A stretch of 59,374 bases of DNA from Fimousia sp036311565 (GTDB lineage: Bacteria; Bacillota; Clostridia; Lachnospirales; Lachnospiraceae), in the NCBI GenBank assembly GCA_036311565.1, contig JAXJPR010000012.1, positions 1-59,374 on the forward strand, read 5' to 3'. Under the pieces are notes generated by a model that did not search any database, was not told where the DNA came from, and saw only the letters and a program-made list of their open reading frames with translations. Within the stretch, counting starts at the first letter, position 1, and every line of letters starts with the position of its first letter. A program made the translations under genes and the position numbers. Below are positions 51,959-59,374 of the stretch, one piece after another.

Positions 51959-52879
51959 TTACCCCCATAAAGAAGCTGGATAAATACCTTCTTCTCTAAA
52001 TTTCTTTAAAGCAGATACAACATAATCTTTATCTTCTTTGTAGGTTACGCCATACCATTTGGCAGTGGAACTTAAAACTTTTACATCGGCTTTTCCGTTA
52101 TCAATTAAACTGCTGACAACGGAAGGAATAAAATATTCACCCTTCAATGGGTTGTGAGCAATGGCATCATCTAAAAAGGCTGGAAAGCCGTTGCTGATTT
52201 CTTTAAAAAGATTATGTTGAAAACCGAAAAAGTTCATGGAAACTAGACTGTCATAAGGAAGAGGCATCCATGTTTCACCGTCGTCGTCGGTATAAACAGC
52301 CGTTTTTTCCCGCTTTTCAATATGAGTACGCTCTGTAATCGATTTTAAATAACCATCTTCGTCAGTAATGCAAATACCGCGTGATACATGACCATTATCA
52401 GTTACGGTATTTTTTAATTCATATCCAACCATAGCATAATGATATTTATCATCTGGCTGTTCTTTTGTTAAATAATCATACATTACTTTGTATGCATCCA
52501 CACCATAATAATCATCAGCATTGATAACAGCAAATGGTCCGTCTACTACATCTTTGCAGCAATAAATGGCATGTGCAGTTCCCCATGGTTTTTCACGTCC
52601 TTCTGGTGCCTGATATCCTTCAGGTAAATGATTAATTTCCTGATAAGCGTATTCTACCTGAATGTGAGGTTCAATTCGTTTTCCGATTGTATTCTTGAAT
52701 ACATCTGCAATCTGTTCCTTAATTAAAAAGACTACTTTTTTAAATCCAGCTCGTTTCGCATCGTAAATAGAATAATCAATAATGGCATTTCCATATTCAT
52801 CCATTGGGTCAATTTGTTTTAAACCGCCATAACGGCTTCCCATACCTGCAGCTAAAATAACTAGTGTTGGTTCTTTCAT
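51959..52879 (-). CDS. Sugar-phosphate nucleotidyltransferase
   Basis: 306 aa. N-terminal VILAAGMGSRYGGLKQIDP is the nucleotidyltransferase signature loop with Gly-rich NTP binding. GTAHAIYCC, VINADDYYG with the metal Asp pair, and SMNFFGFQ follow. The length is close to GalU-type enzymes, but the body is divergent, and the sugar and NTP cannot be named. ATG 52879 follows GGAGG on the minus strand. Divergent from nadA. Confidence 0.85.
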   Translation of the reverse strand: MKEPTLVILAAGMGSRYGGLKQIDPMDEYGNAIIDYSIYDAKRAGFKKVVFLIKEQIADVFKNTIGKRIEPHIQVEYAYQEINHLPEGYQAPEGREKPWGTAHAIYCCKDVVDGPFAVINADDYYGVDAYKVMYDYLTKEQPDDKYHYAMVGYELKNTVTDNGHVSRGICITDEDGYLKSITERTHIEKREKTAVYTDDDGETWMPLPYDSLVSMNFFGFQHNLFKEISNGFPAFLDDAIAHNPLKGEYFIPSVVSSLIDNGKADVKVLSSTAKWYGVTYKEDKDYVVSALKKFREEGIYPASLWG

Positions 52880-53059
52880 ATGTTTCCTCCCATACATTGT
52901 GTATTTTTTATCTTTCATAATATAAAGTGTAGTTTTTGGCAGACTTTGCCCATTATTAGATATTATATCATATTCAGAGGATTTTTTTTATATTTTATTA
53001 GAATATTTCTTAATATGTATAAAAGATTATGGAAATTATTTACTGACAAGACAATAGAC

Positions 53060-53088
53060 TTGATAACTGTAAATAAAAATGGTATAGT
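53060..53088 (+). promoter_or_regulatory. Promoter of the nadABC operon
   Basis: TTGATA (53060-53065), 17-base spacer, TATAGT (53083-53088) with TG one base upstream (extended -10). Confidence 0.8.
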
Positions 53089-53119
53089 AGTAAGGATAAA
53101 ATTTAAAGGAGAGAGTAGT

Positions 53120-54034
53120 GTGGATAAGCAGCAGTTAATAGATCAAATTCAAGAATGGAAGGAAAAAAAGAATGCCGTTATTTTAGCCCATTACTATGTG
53201 GATGATGATGTTCAGGCTATTGCAGATTATGTTGGTGATTCTTACTATTTGGCAAAAGTAGCAGTCAAAGAAGAAAAAGATATGATTTGCTTTGCTGGTG
53301 TGAAATTTATGGGAGAAAGTGCTAAAATCCTAAATCCTGAAAAAACAGTTGTTATGCCGGATGGTCTGGCAGATTGTGATATGGCTCATATGGTAGATAT
53401 TAATAAAATTAAAAAAATTAGAGAAGAATATGATGATTTAGCAGTGGCATGTTATATTAATTCTACTGCTGAAATTAAATCTTATTCTGATGTTTGTGTA
53501 ACATCTGCCAATGCATTAAAGATTATTAAGGCACTTCCACAAAAGAATATTTTCTTTATTCCAGATGAAAATCTTGGAAGATATATTGACAGCCAGGTAC
53601 CGGAAAAGAATTTCATATTTAATGATGGATATTGTCCAGTACATAAAGCAATGTCAATCGAAGAAGTAAAAGCTGCCAGGGCAAAATATCCAGAAGCAGA
53701 AATTTTAGTTCATCCAGAATGTACCATGGATGTAGTTGAAATGGGAGATTATGTGGGAAGCACTTCTGGAATTATCAATTATGCAACCAATAGTGACAAA
53801 AAAGAATTTATTATTTGTACAGAGTTGGGCGTTTTATATGAACTAAAAAAGAAAAATCCAGATAAAGTATTTTATGGAATCGGTCCAAAACAGATTTGTG
53901 CGGATATGAAAAAAGTAACATTAGAAAATGTACTGGATGCGATTAAAAATGACCGTAATCAAGTAGAATTGGAAGAAGAATTAAGCAAGAAAGCAAAACA
54001 TGCGTTAGATGAAATGTTAAGACTTGCAAAATAG
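53120..54034 (+). CDS. nadA: Quinolinate synthase
   Basis: 304 aa [4Fe-4S] enzyme condensing iminoaspartate and dihydroxyacetone phosphate. AHYYVDDDVQAIADYVGDS at the N-terminus. The cluster cysteines are in DVCVTSANA, VHPECTMDVVE and GPKQICADMK. GTG 53120 is the start: AAAGGAGAG stands about 8 bases upstream, and the frame further upstream runs through the promoter. First gene of the de novo NAD operon. Confidence 0.95.
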   Translation: MDKQQLIDQIQEWKEKKNAVILAHYYVDDDVQAIADYVGDSYYLAKVAVKEEKDMICFAGVKFMGESAKILNPEKTVVMPDGLADCDMAHMVDINKIKKIREEYDDLAVACYINSTAEIKSYSDVCVTSANALKIIKALPQKNIFFIPDENLGRYIDSQVPEKNFIFNDGYCPVHKAMSIEEVKAARAKYPEAEILVHPECTMDVVEMGDYVGSTSGIINYATNSDKKEFIICTELGVLYELKKKNPDKVFYGIGPKQICADMKKVTLENVLDAIKNDRNQVELEEELSKKAKHALDEMLRLAK

Positions 54035-54045
54035 AAGGGATAAGA

Positions 54046-55365
54046 ATGAAAAGAAAAGCAGATGTAATCATTGTAGGAACCGGTGCTTCCGGATTATTCT
54101 GTGCGCTTCACCTGCCTAAGAGCATGGATGTGCTTATGATTACAAAAGAAGACGCAACATTAAGTGATTCTTACCTGGCACAAGGTGGAATTTCAACATT
54201 AAAAGACAAAGAAGATTACGAAAGTTATTATGAGGATACGATGAAAGCTGGTCATTATGAAAATAATCCAGAATCTGTGGATATTATGATTCAGTCTTCA
54301 CCAGTAATTATCCATGAGTTAATACAGTATGGAGTTGATTTTGATAAAAATGGAGAAGAAATCGCTTATACAAGAGAAGGGGGACATTCCAAGTTCCGTA
54401 TTTTGCATCATAAAGATATTACAGGAAAAGAAATTACAAGTAAACTTTATGATCGTGTAAAAGAAAGAGATAATATTACCATTATAGAACATACTATGAT
54501 GGTGGATATTATAGAAGAAAATGGAAATTGTAGAGGAATTGTTGTATGTGAACCAAACGGTACAATGCAGCCTTATTATGCCCAAAATATTGTAATGGCA
54601 ACTGGAGGTGTAGGAGGTCTTTTTCAACATTCTACTAATTTCAGGCATTTAACAGCAGATGGATTGGCAATTGCCATTCATCATAAGATAACATTAGAAA
54701 ATATTAATTATATTCAGATTCATCCAACAACGCTCTATTCAAAAAAACCAGGAAGAAGATTTTTAATTTCTGAATCTGTCCGTGGAGAAGGAGCCGTTTT
54801 ATTAAATAAAGAGGGTGAAAGATTCGTGGATGAATTGCTTCCAAGAGATGTGGTAACAGAGGCGATTAGAGAACAGATGAAGAAAGATCAGGATGATCAT
54901 GTATATATGTCAGTGAAGCATTTGGGAAAAGAAAAGCTATTGACTCATTTTCCAAATATCTATGAACGATGTCTGGAAGAAGGATATGATATGACAAAAG
55001 ATTTGATTCCGGTAACTCCGTCCCAGCATTATTTTATGGGTGGAATCAAAGTTGATAAAAATAGTGCCACATCTATGCCACATTTATATGCAGTAGGTGA
55101 GACAAGCTGTAATGGAGTGCATGGAAAGAACAGACTGGCCAGCAATTCCTTGCTGGAGGCACTTGTATTTGCCCAGAGAGCAGCGAACCATATTGTAGAA
55201 GAAAATGGTGATGGTATAATTGTAGAAGTACCAGTAAATATGGTACAATATTCGTCAAAAGAAGATATTCAGGAAAAATATTGTGAAATTGTATTAGAAG
55301 AAATCAAGAGAAGGGATGAAGAATTTTATGCTAAGTGGTGTCACAATGAAACTACAGTTGGATGA
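54046..55365 (+). CDS. nadB: L-aspartate oxidase, short form
   Basis: 439 aa flavoprotein making iminoaspartate for NadA. FAD-binding IIVGTGASGLFCAL at the N-terminus, SDSYLAQGGIS, REGGHSKFRILHHKD, MATGGVGGLFQHSTN, IQIHPTTLYS, and SQHYFMGGIKVD then GETSCNGVHGKNRLASNSL. It ends soon after the flavin domain, about 90-100 residues shorter than E. coli or Bacillus NadB, lacking most of the C-terminal helical domain. Such short forms are known in Clostridia and the frame is clean. Starts 11 bases after nadA. Confidence 0.95.
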   Translation: MKRKADVIIVGTGASGLFCALHLPKSMDVLMITKEDATLSDSYLAQGGISTLKDKEDYESYYEDTMKAGHYENNPESVDIMIQSSPVIIHELIQYGVDFDKNGEEIAYTREGGHSKFRILHHKDITGKEITSKLYDRVKERDNITIIEHTMMVDIIEENGNCRGIVVCEPNGTMQPYYAQNIVMATGGVGGLFQHSTNFRHLTADGLAIAIHHKITLENINYIQIHPTTLYSKKPGRRFLISESVRGEGAVLLNKEGERFVDELLPRDVVTEAIREQMKKDQDDHVYMSVKHLGKEKLLTHFPNIYERCLEEGYDMTKDLIPVTPSQHYFMGGIKVDKNSATSMPHLYAVGETSCNGVHGKNRLASNSLLEALVFAQRAANHIVEENGDGIIVEVPVNMVQYSSKEDIQEKYCEIVLEEIKRRDEEFYAKWCHNETTVG

Positions 55366-56188
55366 TTATATTTTACGTGCATTAAAAGAAGATATTACCA
55401 GCGAAGACGTTTCTACCAATGCGGTCATGCCAGAACCAAAGCAGGGGGAAGTAGATCTGATTTGTAAAGAAGATGGAATCATTTGTGGATTAGATGTATT
55501 TGAGAGAGTATTCACTTTATTGGATAGAGACACTGTATTCGAGACAGAATTAAAAGATGGAGATACAGTAAAAAATGGGCAGAAAATGGGAGTAGTAAAA
55601 GGGGATATCCGAGTATTACTTTCAGGGGAAAGAGTTGCCCTTAATTATTTGCAGCGAATGAGTGGAATTGCAACATTTACAAAATCTCTTGCTGATGAGT
55701 TAAAAGGTTCCAAGACAAAACTGTTAGATACCAGAAAAACAACACCGAATATGCGTCCATTTGAAAAGTATGCAGTAACAGTTGGCGGTGGTAATAATCA
55801 TCGTTATAATTTGTCTGATGGAGTTATGTTAAAAGATAATCATATTGGTGCAGCAGGAGGGATTAAAGAAGCGGTAGCCTTGGCAAAAGCTTATGCACCT
55901 TTTGTACGTAAAATTGAAGTTGAGACAGAGACTTTAGAACAGGTAAAAGAAGCGGTAGAAGCTGGTGCAGATATTATTATGTTAGACAATATGAGTTATG
56001 ACCAGATGAAAGAAGCAGTAGAATATATCGATGGAAGAGTGCAGACAGAGTGTTCTGGAAATGTAACAAAAGATCGGTTAGCAGCAATTCGCGAGATTGG
56101 CGTTGATTATGTGTCCAGTGGCGCACTGACACACTCTTATCCAATTTTAGATATTTCTTTGAAAAATCTGCATCCTGTAGAACGATGA
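55346..56188 (+). CDS. nadC: Quinolinate phosphoribosyltransferase (decarboxylating)
   Basis: 280 aa. Makes nicotinate mononucleotide from quinolinate and PRPP. ALKEDITSEDVSTNA at the N-terminus, LNYLQRMSGIAT, TRKTTPNMRPFEKYAV, GGGNNHRYNLSDGVMLKDNH, VETETLEQ and ISSGALTHS-like VSSGALTHS are diagnostic. ATG 55346 fits the family start; it overlaps nadB by 20 bases. Its product is also the CobT substrate for cobalamin. Confidence 0.95.
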   Translation: MKLQLDDYILRALKEDITSEDVSTNAVMPEPKQGEVDLICKEDGIICGLDVFERVFTLLDRDTVFETELKDGDTVKNGQKMGVVKGDIRVLLSGERVALNYLQRMSGIATFTKSLADELKGSKTKLLDTRKTTPNMRPFEKYAVTVGGGNNHRYNLSDGVMLKDNHIGAAGGIKEAVALAKAYAPFVRKIEVETETLEQVKEAVEAGADIIMLDNMSYDQMKEAVEYIDGRVQTECSGNVTKDRLAAIREIGVDYVSSGALTHSYPILDISLKNLHPVER

Positions 56189-56511
56189 AGATTTTACATA
56201 AAGAATTCGGCAGCTACCTTGTATTTGAGGATCAAGGACCCGATACCCGATATCGTAAGCGGAACTTTCGTATTCATATCGATGAGGTGGAGGCATACAT
56301 TCAGGCATATAAAAATAATTTTCTCCGGTATCAGCAGTTAAAGGCAAAAGGAAAACAGGGAGAATTTCATGGTGAAAAGAAAATGATCATTCGCATTGGA
56401 GGATTGTATGAAGGTGTCTGTTTGTTTGGGCATTATAAACCGTTAAAAAATAAAAGGCAATTGGAAGAAAGAATTCAGAAAATAAGGAATTATGTCAATC
56501 AGACTAAGTAA
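56185..56511 (+). CDS. Small protein of unknown function at the end of the nad operon
   Basis: 108 aa, not recognised. Basic and charged, with YRKRNFRIHIDEVEAYI and a C-terminal KNKRQLEERIQKIRNY helix; no membrane segment or signal peptide. It overlaps nadC by 4 bases (ATGA) and is followed by a terminator, so it is the last cistron of nadABC. Confidence 0.7.
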   Translation: MKILHKEFGSYLVFEDQGPDTRYRKRNFRIHIDEVEAYIQAYKNNFLRYQQLKAKGKQGEFHGEKKMIIRIGGLYEGVCLFGHYKPLKNKRQLEERIQKIRNYVNQTK

Positions 56512-56512
56512 A

Positions 56513-56557
56513 GAAAAGAGGCGATGGAATTGAATTTTTGATATTCCATCGCTTTTC
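56513..56557 (+). terminator. Intrinsic terminator of the nad operon
   Basis: GAAAAG plus GCGATGGAAT (56521-56530) pairs ATTCCATCGC (56543-56552) plus TTTTC, 12-base loop. Confidence 0.8.
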
Positions 56558-56639
56558 ATTTTGCGAATCATCATAATAAACTTTAACGTATGTATGAAAT
56601 TTCTGAAATATTTATATTTTTTTTATAGAGGAAACAAGG

Positions 56640-56668
56640 TTGACAGAAGTTAGGAAATAAGAGAAAAT
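56640..56668 (+). promoter_or_regulatory. Possible promoter of the HPr-like pair
   Basis: TTGACA (56640-56645), 17-base spacer, GAAAAT (56663-56668). Good -35, weak -10. Confidence 0.45.
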
Positions 56669-56706
56669 AACAATGGGTGAGGAGGTTTTAAAAGGAGAAT
56701 GGTACA

Positions 56707-56982
56707 ATGAAGCAATTATACTATCGAGTGAAAGATCCCAATGGGTTTCATGTACGACCATCGATTAAAGTTGCAGAATGTTTGAAAAAATACCATTGTG
56801 ATTCAATTGTAGAATGTGGAAAAAAGGTAGCAAAAGGAAAAGATGCTGTTGGAATCAGAAAAATGCATATCTTACAAGGAGAGCTGATTTTATTTTCTTT
56901 AAACGGGGAGGAAGAAGATGAAGCTTGCCAGGATCTTCAAATAATATTAAAAAAATTGAATTCTGGTAATCAGGTATATTAA
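56707..56982 (+). CDS. HPr-like phosphocarrier protein 1, His15 kept, Asp46
   Basis: 91 aa, full length for HPr. GFHVRPS places the phospho-acceptor histidine at residue 15. The position of the regulatory serine is Asp46 (GAT 56842-56844) in KGKDAVG, where HPr has KSIMG. The segment around 47-54 also diverges (IRKMHILQGE). It can probably still take phosphate from enzyme I or a similar donor, but cannot be switched by HPr kinase at residue 46. AAAGGAGAATGGTACA precedes the start. Followed by a second paralog. Confidence 0.85.
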   Translation: MKQLYYRVKDPNGFHVRPSIKVAECLKKYHCDSIVECGKKVAKGKDAVGIRKMHILQGELILFSLNGEEEDEACQDLQIILKKLNSGNQVY

Positions 56983-57058
56983 ATACTCTCGATATGGTAT
57001 TTCATGGGTTATGAAATGACAGCAAAAAATTTCATGAATGAGGAAGCGAGGAAAAACT

Positions 57059-57322
57059 ATGAGAATGTATGATTATATCATTACAGACCCTTCAGGATTG
57101 CATGCGCGTCCTTCGGCAATCATTGCAAAATGTTGTTCTGATTGCAATAGTCTGGTACAGATTGAATGTCAAGATAAAATTATCGATGGAAGCGACATTC
57201 TTGCAATTATGGGATTGTATGCAAAAAAGGGGGATTTATTGTCATTTTATGTCACAGGCGAAGATGAAGATAGAACAATCGAAAAAATAAAGACAGAATT
57301 GAAGCGTATGGAAAGCATGTAA
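57059..57322 (+). CDS. HPr-like phosphocarrier protein 2, His15 kept, Asp46
   Basis: 87 aa. GLHARPS gives His15 and DGSDILAIMGL gives Asp46 (GAC 57194-57196) in the regulatory-serine position, with IMG preserved a few residues later. Cysteines cluster at 25, 26, 29 and 37 (AKCCSDC). ATG 57059 follows GCGAGGAAAA; with this start the numbering matches canonical HPr exactly. The preceding paralog is only about 30% identical by eye. Whether either is the general PTS HPr is unclear; a canonical copy probably lies elsewhere. Confidence 0.85.
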   Translation: MRMYDYIITDPSGLHARPSAIIAKCCSDCNSLVQIECQDKIIDGSDILAIMGLYAKKGDLLSFYVTGEDEDRTIEKIKTELKRMESM

Positions 57323-57386
57323 TCATATTTTCTGCACAAATGCTGACATTCAATCGTATAAGTTTGATTAAGAATTATTGAAATTA

Positions 57387-57415
57387 TTGCGATATGTCTT
57401 TACACATATTATAAT
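57387..57415 (+). promoter_or_regulatory. Sigma-A promoter of the transketolase operon
   Basis: TTGCGA (57387-57392), 17-base spacer, TATAAT (57410-57415). Confidence 0.8.
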
Positions 57416-57447
57416 ATGGTTATTAAAAAGAAAAGGAGAAACAAACT

Positions 57448-58254
57448 ATGGCATCATTAGCTGTAACAGCAAACGAAATTAGAAAAAGTATTATTAAATC
57501 AGTACATAGTGCAAAATCTGGTCATCCAGGTGGATCTTTATCGGCAGCAGATATTCTTACATATCTTTACTTCGAAGAAATGAACATTGATTCTGCGGAT
57601 GCTAAAAACCCAGACAGAGATCGTTTTGTATTATCTAAAGGACATGGTGCACCAGCATATTATGCGACACTTGCAGAAAGAGGATATTTCCCAAAAGAAG
57701 ATTTAATAACATTACGTAAGATTGGTTCTTACTTACAGGGACATCCTGATATGAAAAAAATCCCAGGTGTTGATATGTCAAGCGGATCTTTAGGACAGGG
57801 AGTTTCAACTGCAGTAGGAATGGCGCTTGCAGCAAAACTGACAGGAAAAGATTACCGTGTTTATACATTGTTAGGAGATGGAGAAATCCAGGAAGGACAA
57901 GTATGGGAAGCAGCTATGATGGCTGGACATAGAAAACTGGATAATTTAGTAGTAATCGTTGATAACAACGGATTGCAGATTGACGGAAACGTTGATGACG
58001 TATGTTCTCCATACCCAATCCCTGAAAAATTCGCAGCATTTAACTTCAATGTTATTGAAATCGATGGACATGACTTTGACCAGATGGCAGATGCATTTGC
58101 AAAAGCAAAAGAATGCAAAGGAAGACCAACTGCAATTATCGCTAAAACTGTAAAAGGAAAAGGTGTAAGCTTTATGGAAAATCAGGTTTCCTGGCATGGA
58201 AGTGCTCCTAACGATGAACAGTTTGAAGCTGCGATGAAAGACTTAGAACAGTAG
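57448..58254 (+). CDS. Transketolase, N-terminal (TPP-binding) subunit
   Basis: 268 aa. HSAKSGHPGGSLSAADIL at the N-terminus, RDRFVLSKGHGAPAYYA, and the TPP motif LLGDGEIQEGQVWEAAMMAGH ending in VDNNG. It covers only the pyrophosphate-binding half of a transketolase; the other half is the next gene, 12 bases downstream. The two-subunit form is common in Clostridia and archaea. AAAGGAG precedes the start. Works with rpe in the non-oxidative pentose phosphate pathway. Confidence 0.96.
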   Translation: MASLAVTANEIRKSIIKSVHSAKSGHPGGSLSAADILTYLYFEEMNIDSADAKNPDRDRFVLSKGHGAPAYYATLAERGYFPKEDLITLRKIGSYLQGHPDMKKIPGVDMSSGSLGQGVSTAVGMALAAKLTGKDYRVYTLLGDGEIQEGQVWEAAMMAGHRKLDNLVVIVDNNGLQIDGNVDDVCSPYPIPEKFAAFNFNVIEIDGHDFDQMADAFAKAKECKGRPTAIIAKTVKGKGVSFMENQVSWHGSAPNDEQFEAAMKDLEQ

Positions 58255-58266
58255 GAGGATAGGAAA

Positions 58267-59208
58267 ATGGCAGATGTAAAGAAAATTGCAACCAGAGAAA
58301 GTTATGGTAATGCATTAGTAGAATTAGGAAAAGAACATGATAATCTTGTAGTTTTGGATGCAGACCTTGCAGCAGCAACAAAGACAGGGATCTTCAAAAA
58401 AGAATTCCCAGAACGCCATATTGACTGTGGTATCGCAGAAGCGAACATGGTAGGAATTGGTGCAGGACTTGCAGCAGCAGGAATGGTTCCATTTGTAAGT
58501 TCTTTTGCAATGTTTGCAGCAGGAAGAGCATTTGAACAGGTAAGAAACTCTGTTGGATATCCTCATTTGAATGTTAAGATTGGAGCAACTCATGCAGGAA
58601 TTTCTGTAGGAGAAGATGGAGCAACTCATCAATGTAACGAAGATATCGCATTAATGAGAACAATTCCTGGAATGGTAGTCATCAATCCTGCAGATGACGT
58701 GGAAGCAAGAGCAGCAGTAAAGGCAGCATATGAATATGATGGACCAGTATATTTAAGATTTGGAAGACTGGCAGCTCCAGTGATCTTCGATGAAGAAACA
58801 TTTGAATTTGAAATTGGAAAAGGCCAGGTTGTTACAGAGGGAACAGATGTAACAATTATTGCAACAGGTTTAATGGTAGGAAATTCCATGGAAGCAGCAA
58901 AAATGCTTGCTGAGAAAGGAATTAGTGCAAAAGTGATTAATATTGCAACAATCAAACCATTAGATGAAGAATTAGTAATTGCAGCAGCAAAAGAAACAGG
59001 AAAAATAGTAACAGTAGAGGAACACTCTGTAATTGGTGGACTTGGAAGTGCTGTATGTGATGTATTAAGTGAAAAATGTCCAACTCCAGTATTGAAAGTT
59101 GGTATTAATGATGTATTTGGACATTCTGGCCCAGCATTAGATTTAATCGAAGAATTTGGTTTAGATGCCAAAGGAATTGCAGCAAAAGTAGAAGCTTTTG
59201 TAAAATAA
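58267..59208 (+). CDS. Transketolase, C-terminal (pyrimidine-binding) subunit
   Basis: 313 aa. ATRESYGNALVELGKEH at the N-terminus, LDADLAAATKTGIF, and ERHIDCGIAEANMVGIGAGLA with the catalytic Glu for TPP activation. VSSFAMFAAGRAFEQVR and a C-terminal transketolase_C domain (VVTVEEHSVIGGLGSAV) follow. AGGAGGA in the short gap serves as ribosome site. Pairs with the preceding subunit. Distant relatives include Dxs and pyruvate dehydrogenase beta, but the split layout fits transketolase. Confidence 0.96.
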   Translation: MADVKKIATRESYGNALVELGKEHDNLVVLDADLAAATKTGIFKKEFPERHIDCGIAEANMVGIGAGLAAAGMVPFVSSFAMFAAGRAFEQVRNSVGYPHLNVKIGATHAGISVGEDGATHQCNEDIALMRTIPGMVVINPADDVEARAAVKAAYEYDGPVYLRFGRLAAPVIFDEETFEFEIGKGQVVTEGTDVTIIATGLMVGNSMEAAKMLAEKGISAKVINIATIKPLDEELVIAAAKETGKIVTVEEHSVIGGLGSAVCDVLSEKCPTPVLKVGINDVFGHSGPALDLIEEFGLDAKGIAAKVEAFVK

Positions 59209-59213
59209 ATAAC

Positions 59214-59277
59214 AAACCCGGGAAATTCCCGGGTTTCAGACTGTAGACAAAGTCCGGCACATACGTGCCGGCTTTTT
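59214..59277 (+). terminator. Two tandem hairpins after the transketolase genes
   Basis: AAACCCGGG/CCCGGGTTT (59214-59236, no T-run) followed by CCGGCAC/GTGCCGG (59254-59271) with T5 after it. The second is a good intrinsic terminator; the first may protect the 3' end. Confidence 0.85.
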
Positions 59278-59287
59278 CTGCTTTATG

Positions 59288-59330
59288 GAGCCGAAAGTCC
59301 TTGATTCCAAAGACTTATAGGCTCTTTTTT
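59288..59330 (+). terminator. Third hairpin with T-run before the next gene
   Basis: GAGCC (59288-59292) pairs GGCTC (59320-59324), with an inner AAGTC/GACTT pair, then T6 at 59325-59330. It may be a backup terminator. Confidence 0.65.
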
Positions 59331-59332
59331 GA

Positions 59333-59374
59333 TATAATAAAAGTATTAAAATAGGCGGGGTGAAATGTTTATGA
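59333..59374 (+). other. Promoter -10 and start of a gene leaving the window
   Basis: TATAAT at 59333-59338, then GGCGGGGTG before ATG 59365 (a second ATG at 59371). Only a few codons are present, so the product cannot be named. Confidence 0.4.

Noticed and set aside
52880..53119. An 80-residue N-terminal extension of nadA
   Set aside because: It crosses a good extended -10 promoter (53060-53088) and shows no family similarity; a GTG at 53120 with AAAGGAGAG upstream gives the normal NadA N-terminus.
54046..55365. nadB as a truncated pseudogene
   Set aside because: All flavin and substrate motifs are present, the frame is clean and coupled to nadC; a short NadB without the C-terminal helical domain is known in Clostridia.

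Overview
The window is AT-rich (roughly 35-40% GC by eye), densely packed and mostly on the + strand. It carries the hallmarks of a strict-anaerobe Firmicute of the class Clostridia, most likely a Lachnospiraceae gut bacterium. The reasons are: a trp operon under a tRNA-Trp T-box, cobalt-early (anaerobic) cobalamin synthesis with CbiK, a homodimeric pyruvate:ferredoxin oxidoreductase, a [4Fe-4S] serine dehydratase in two subunits, diaminopimelate dehydrogenase, a split transketolase, and clostridial promoters (many extended -10) with purine-rich ribosome binding sites. The species cannot be named from the sequence alone. I saw no tRNA, rRNA, CRISPR array, insertion sequence or prophage gene.

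Layout. 1-800: the broken 3' end of a BspA-like surface protein. 800-7591: sigma-A promoter, Trp T-box leader and trpEGDCFBA. 7656-8204: a NUDIX hydrolase. 8357-32242: a 24-kb tetrapyrrole/cobalamin island. Its first block is hemL-cbiF-hemA-cbiH-hemC/cobA/hemD-cobS. Then come an orphan leader RNA with a small ORF, and the second block cobT-cbiC-cbiD-cbiET-(ALDH-like)-cbiK-(nicotinamidase-like)-cbiL-cbiJ/cbiA-cbiB-cobD-cbiP/cobO. An opposing PAP2 phosphatase gene separates these from sirC-(GNAT)-hemB. 32.3-43.9 kb: fba, ddh, an AraC regulator, lysA, sdaAB-sdaAA, a Ppx/HD-like protein with ppk, and a secreted protein. 43.9-51.1 kb: cyclophilin, mltG, the pyruvate:ferredoxin oxidoreductase, rpe and an Mrp-type ATPase. 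51.1-52.9 kb (minus): nucleotidyltransferase plus AraC regulator. 53.1-56.5 kb: nadA-nadB-nadC-orf. 56.7-59.2 kb: two HPr-like proteins and the split transketolase.

How the genes work together. HemA, HemL, HemB and the HemC-CobA-HemD fusion make precorrin-2 from glutamyl-tRNA. SirC oxidises it to sirohydrochlorin, CbiK inserts cobalt, and CbiL, CbiH, CbiF, CbiD, CbiE/T, CbiJ and CbiC build cobyrinate. CbiA, CobO, CbiP, CbiB, CobD, CobT and CobS finish the nucleotide loop. I could not find cbiG, cobU or cobC in the window, and I saw no B12 riboswitch.

Most notable signals. (1) An intact aldehyde-dehydrogenase-like gene in the cobalamin operon whose catalytic Glu and Cys are replaced by Gln and Ser, in a cluster where the acetaldehyde-releasing enzyme CbiG is not seen. 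(2) A Ppx/GppA-HD protein beside ppk with both active sites degraded. (3) Two tandem HPr-like proteins that keep His15 but carry Asp at position 46. (4) Several structured leaders without a recognised ligand, upstream of hemL, of a small ORF between cobS and cobT, and of the pyruvate:ferredoxin oxidoreductase gene.
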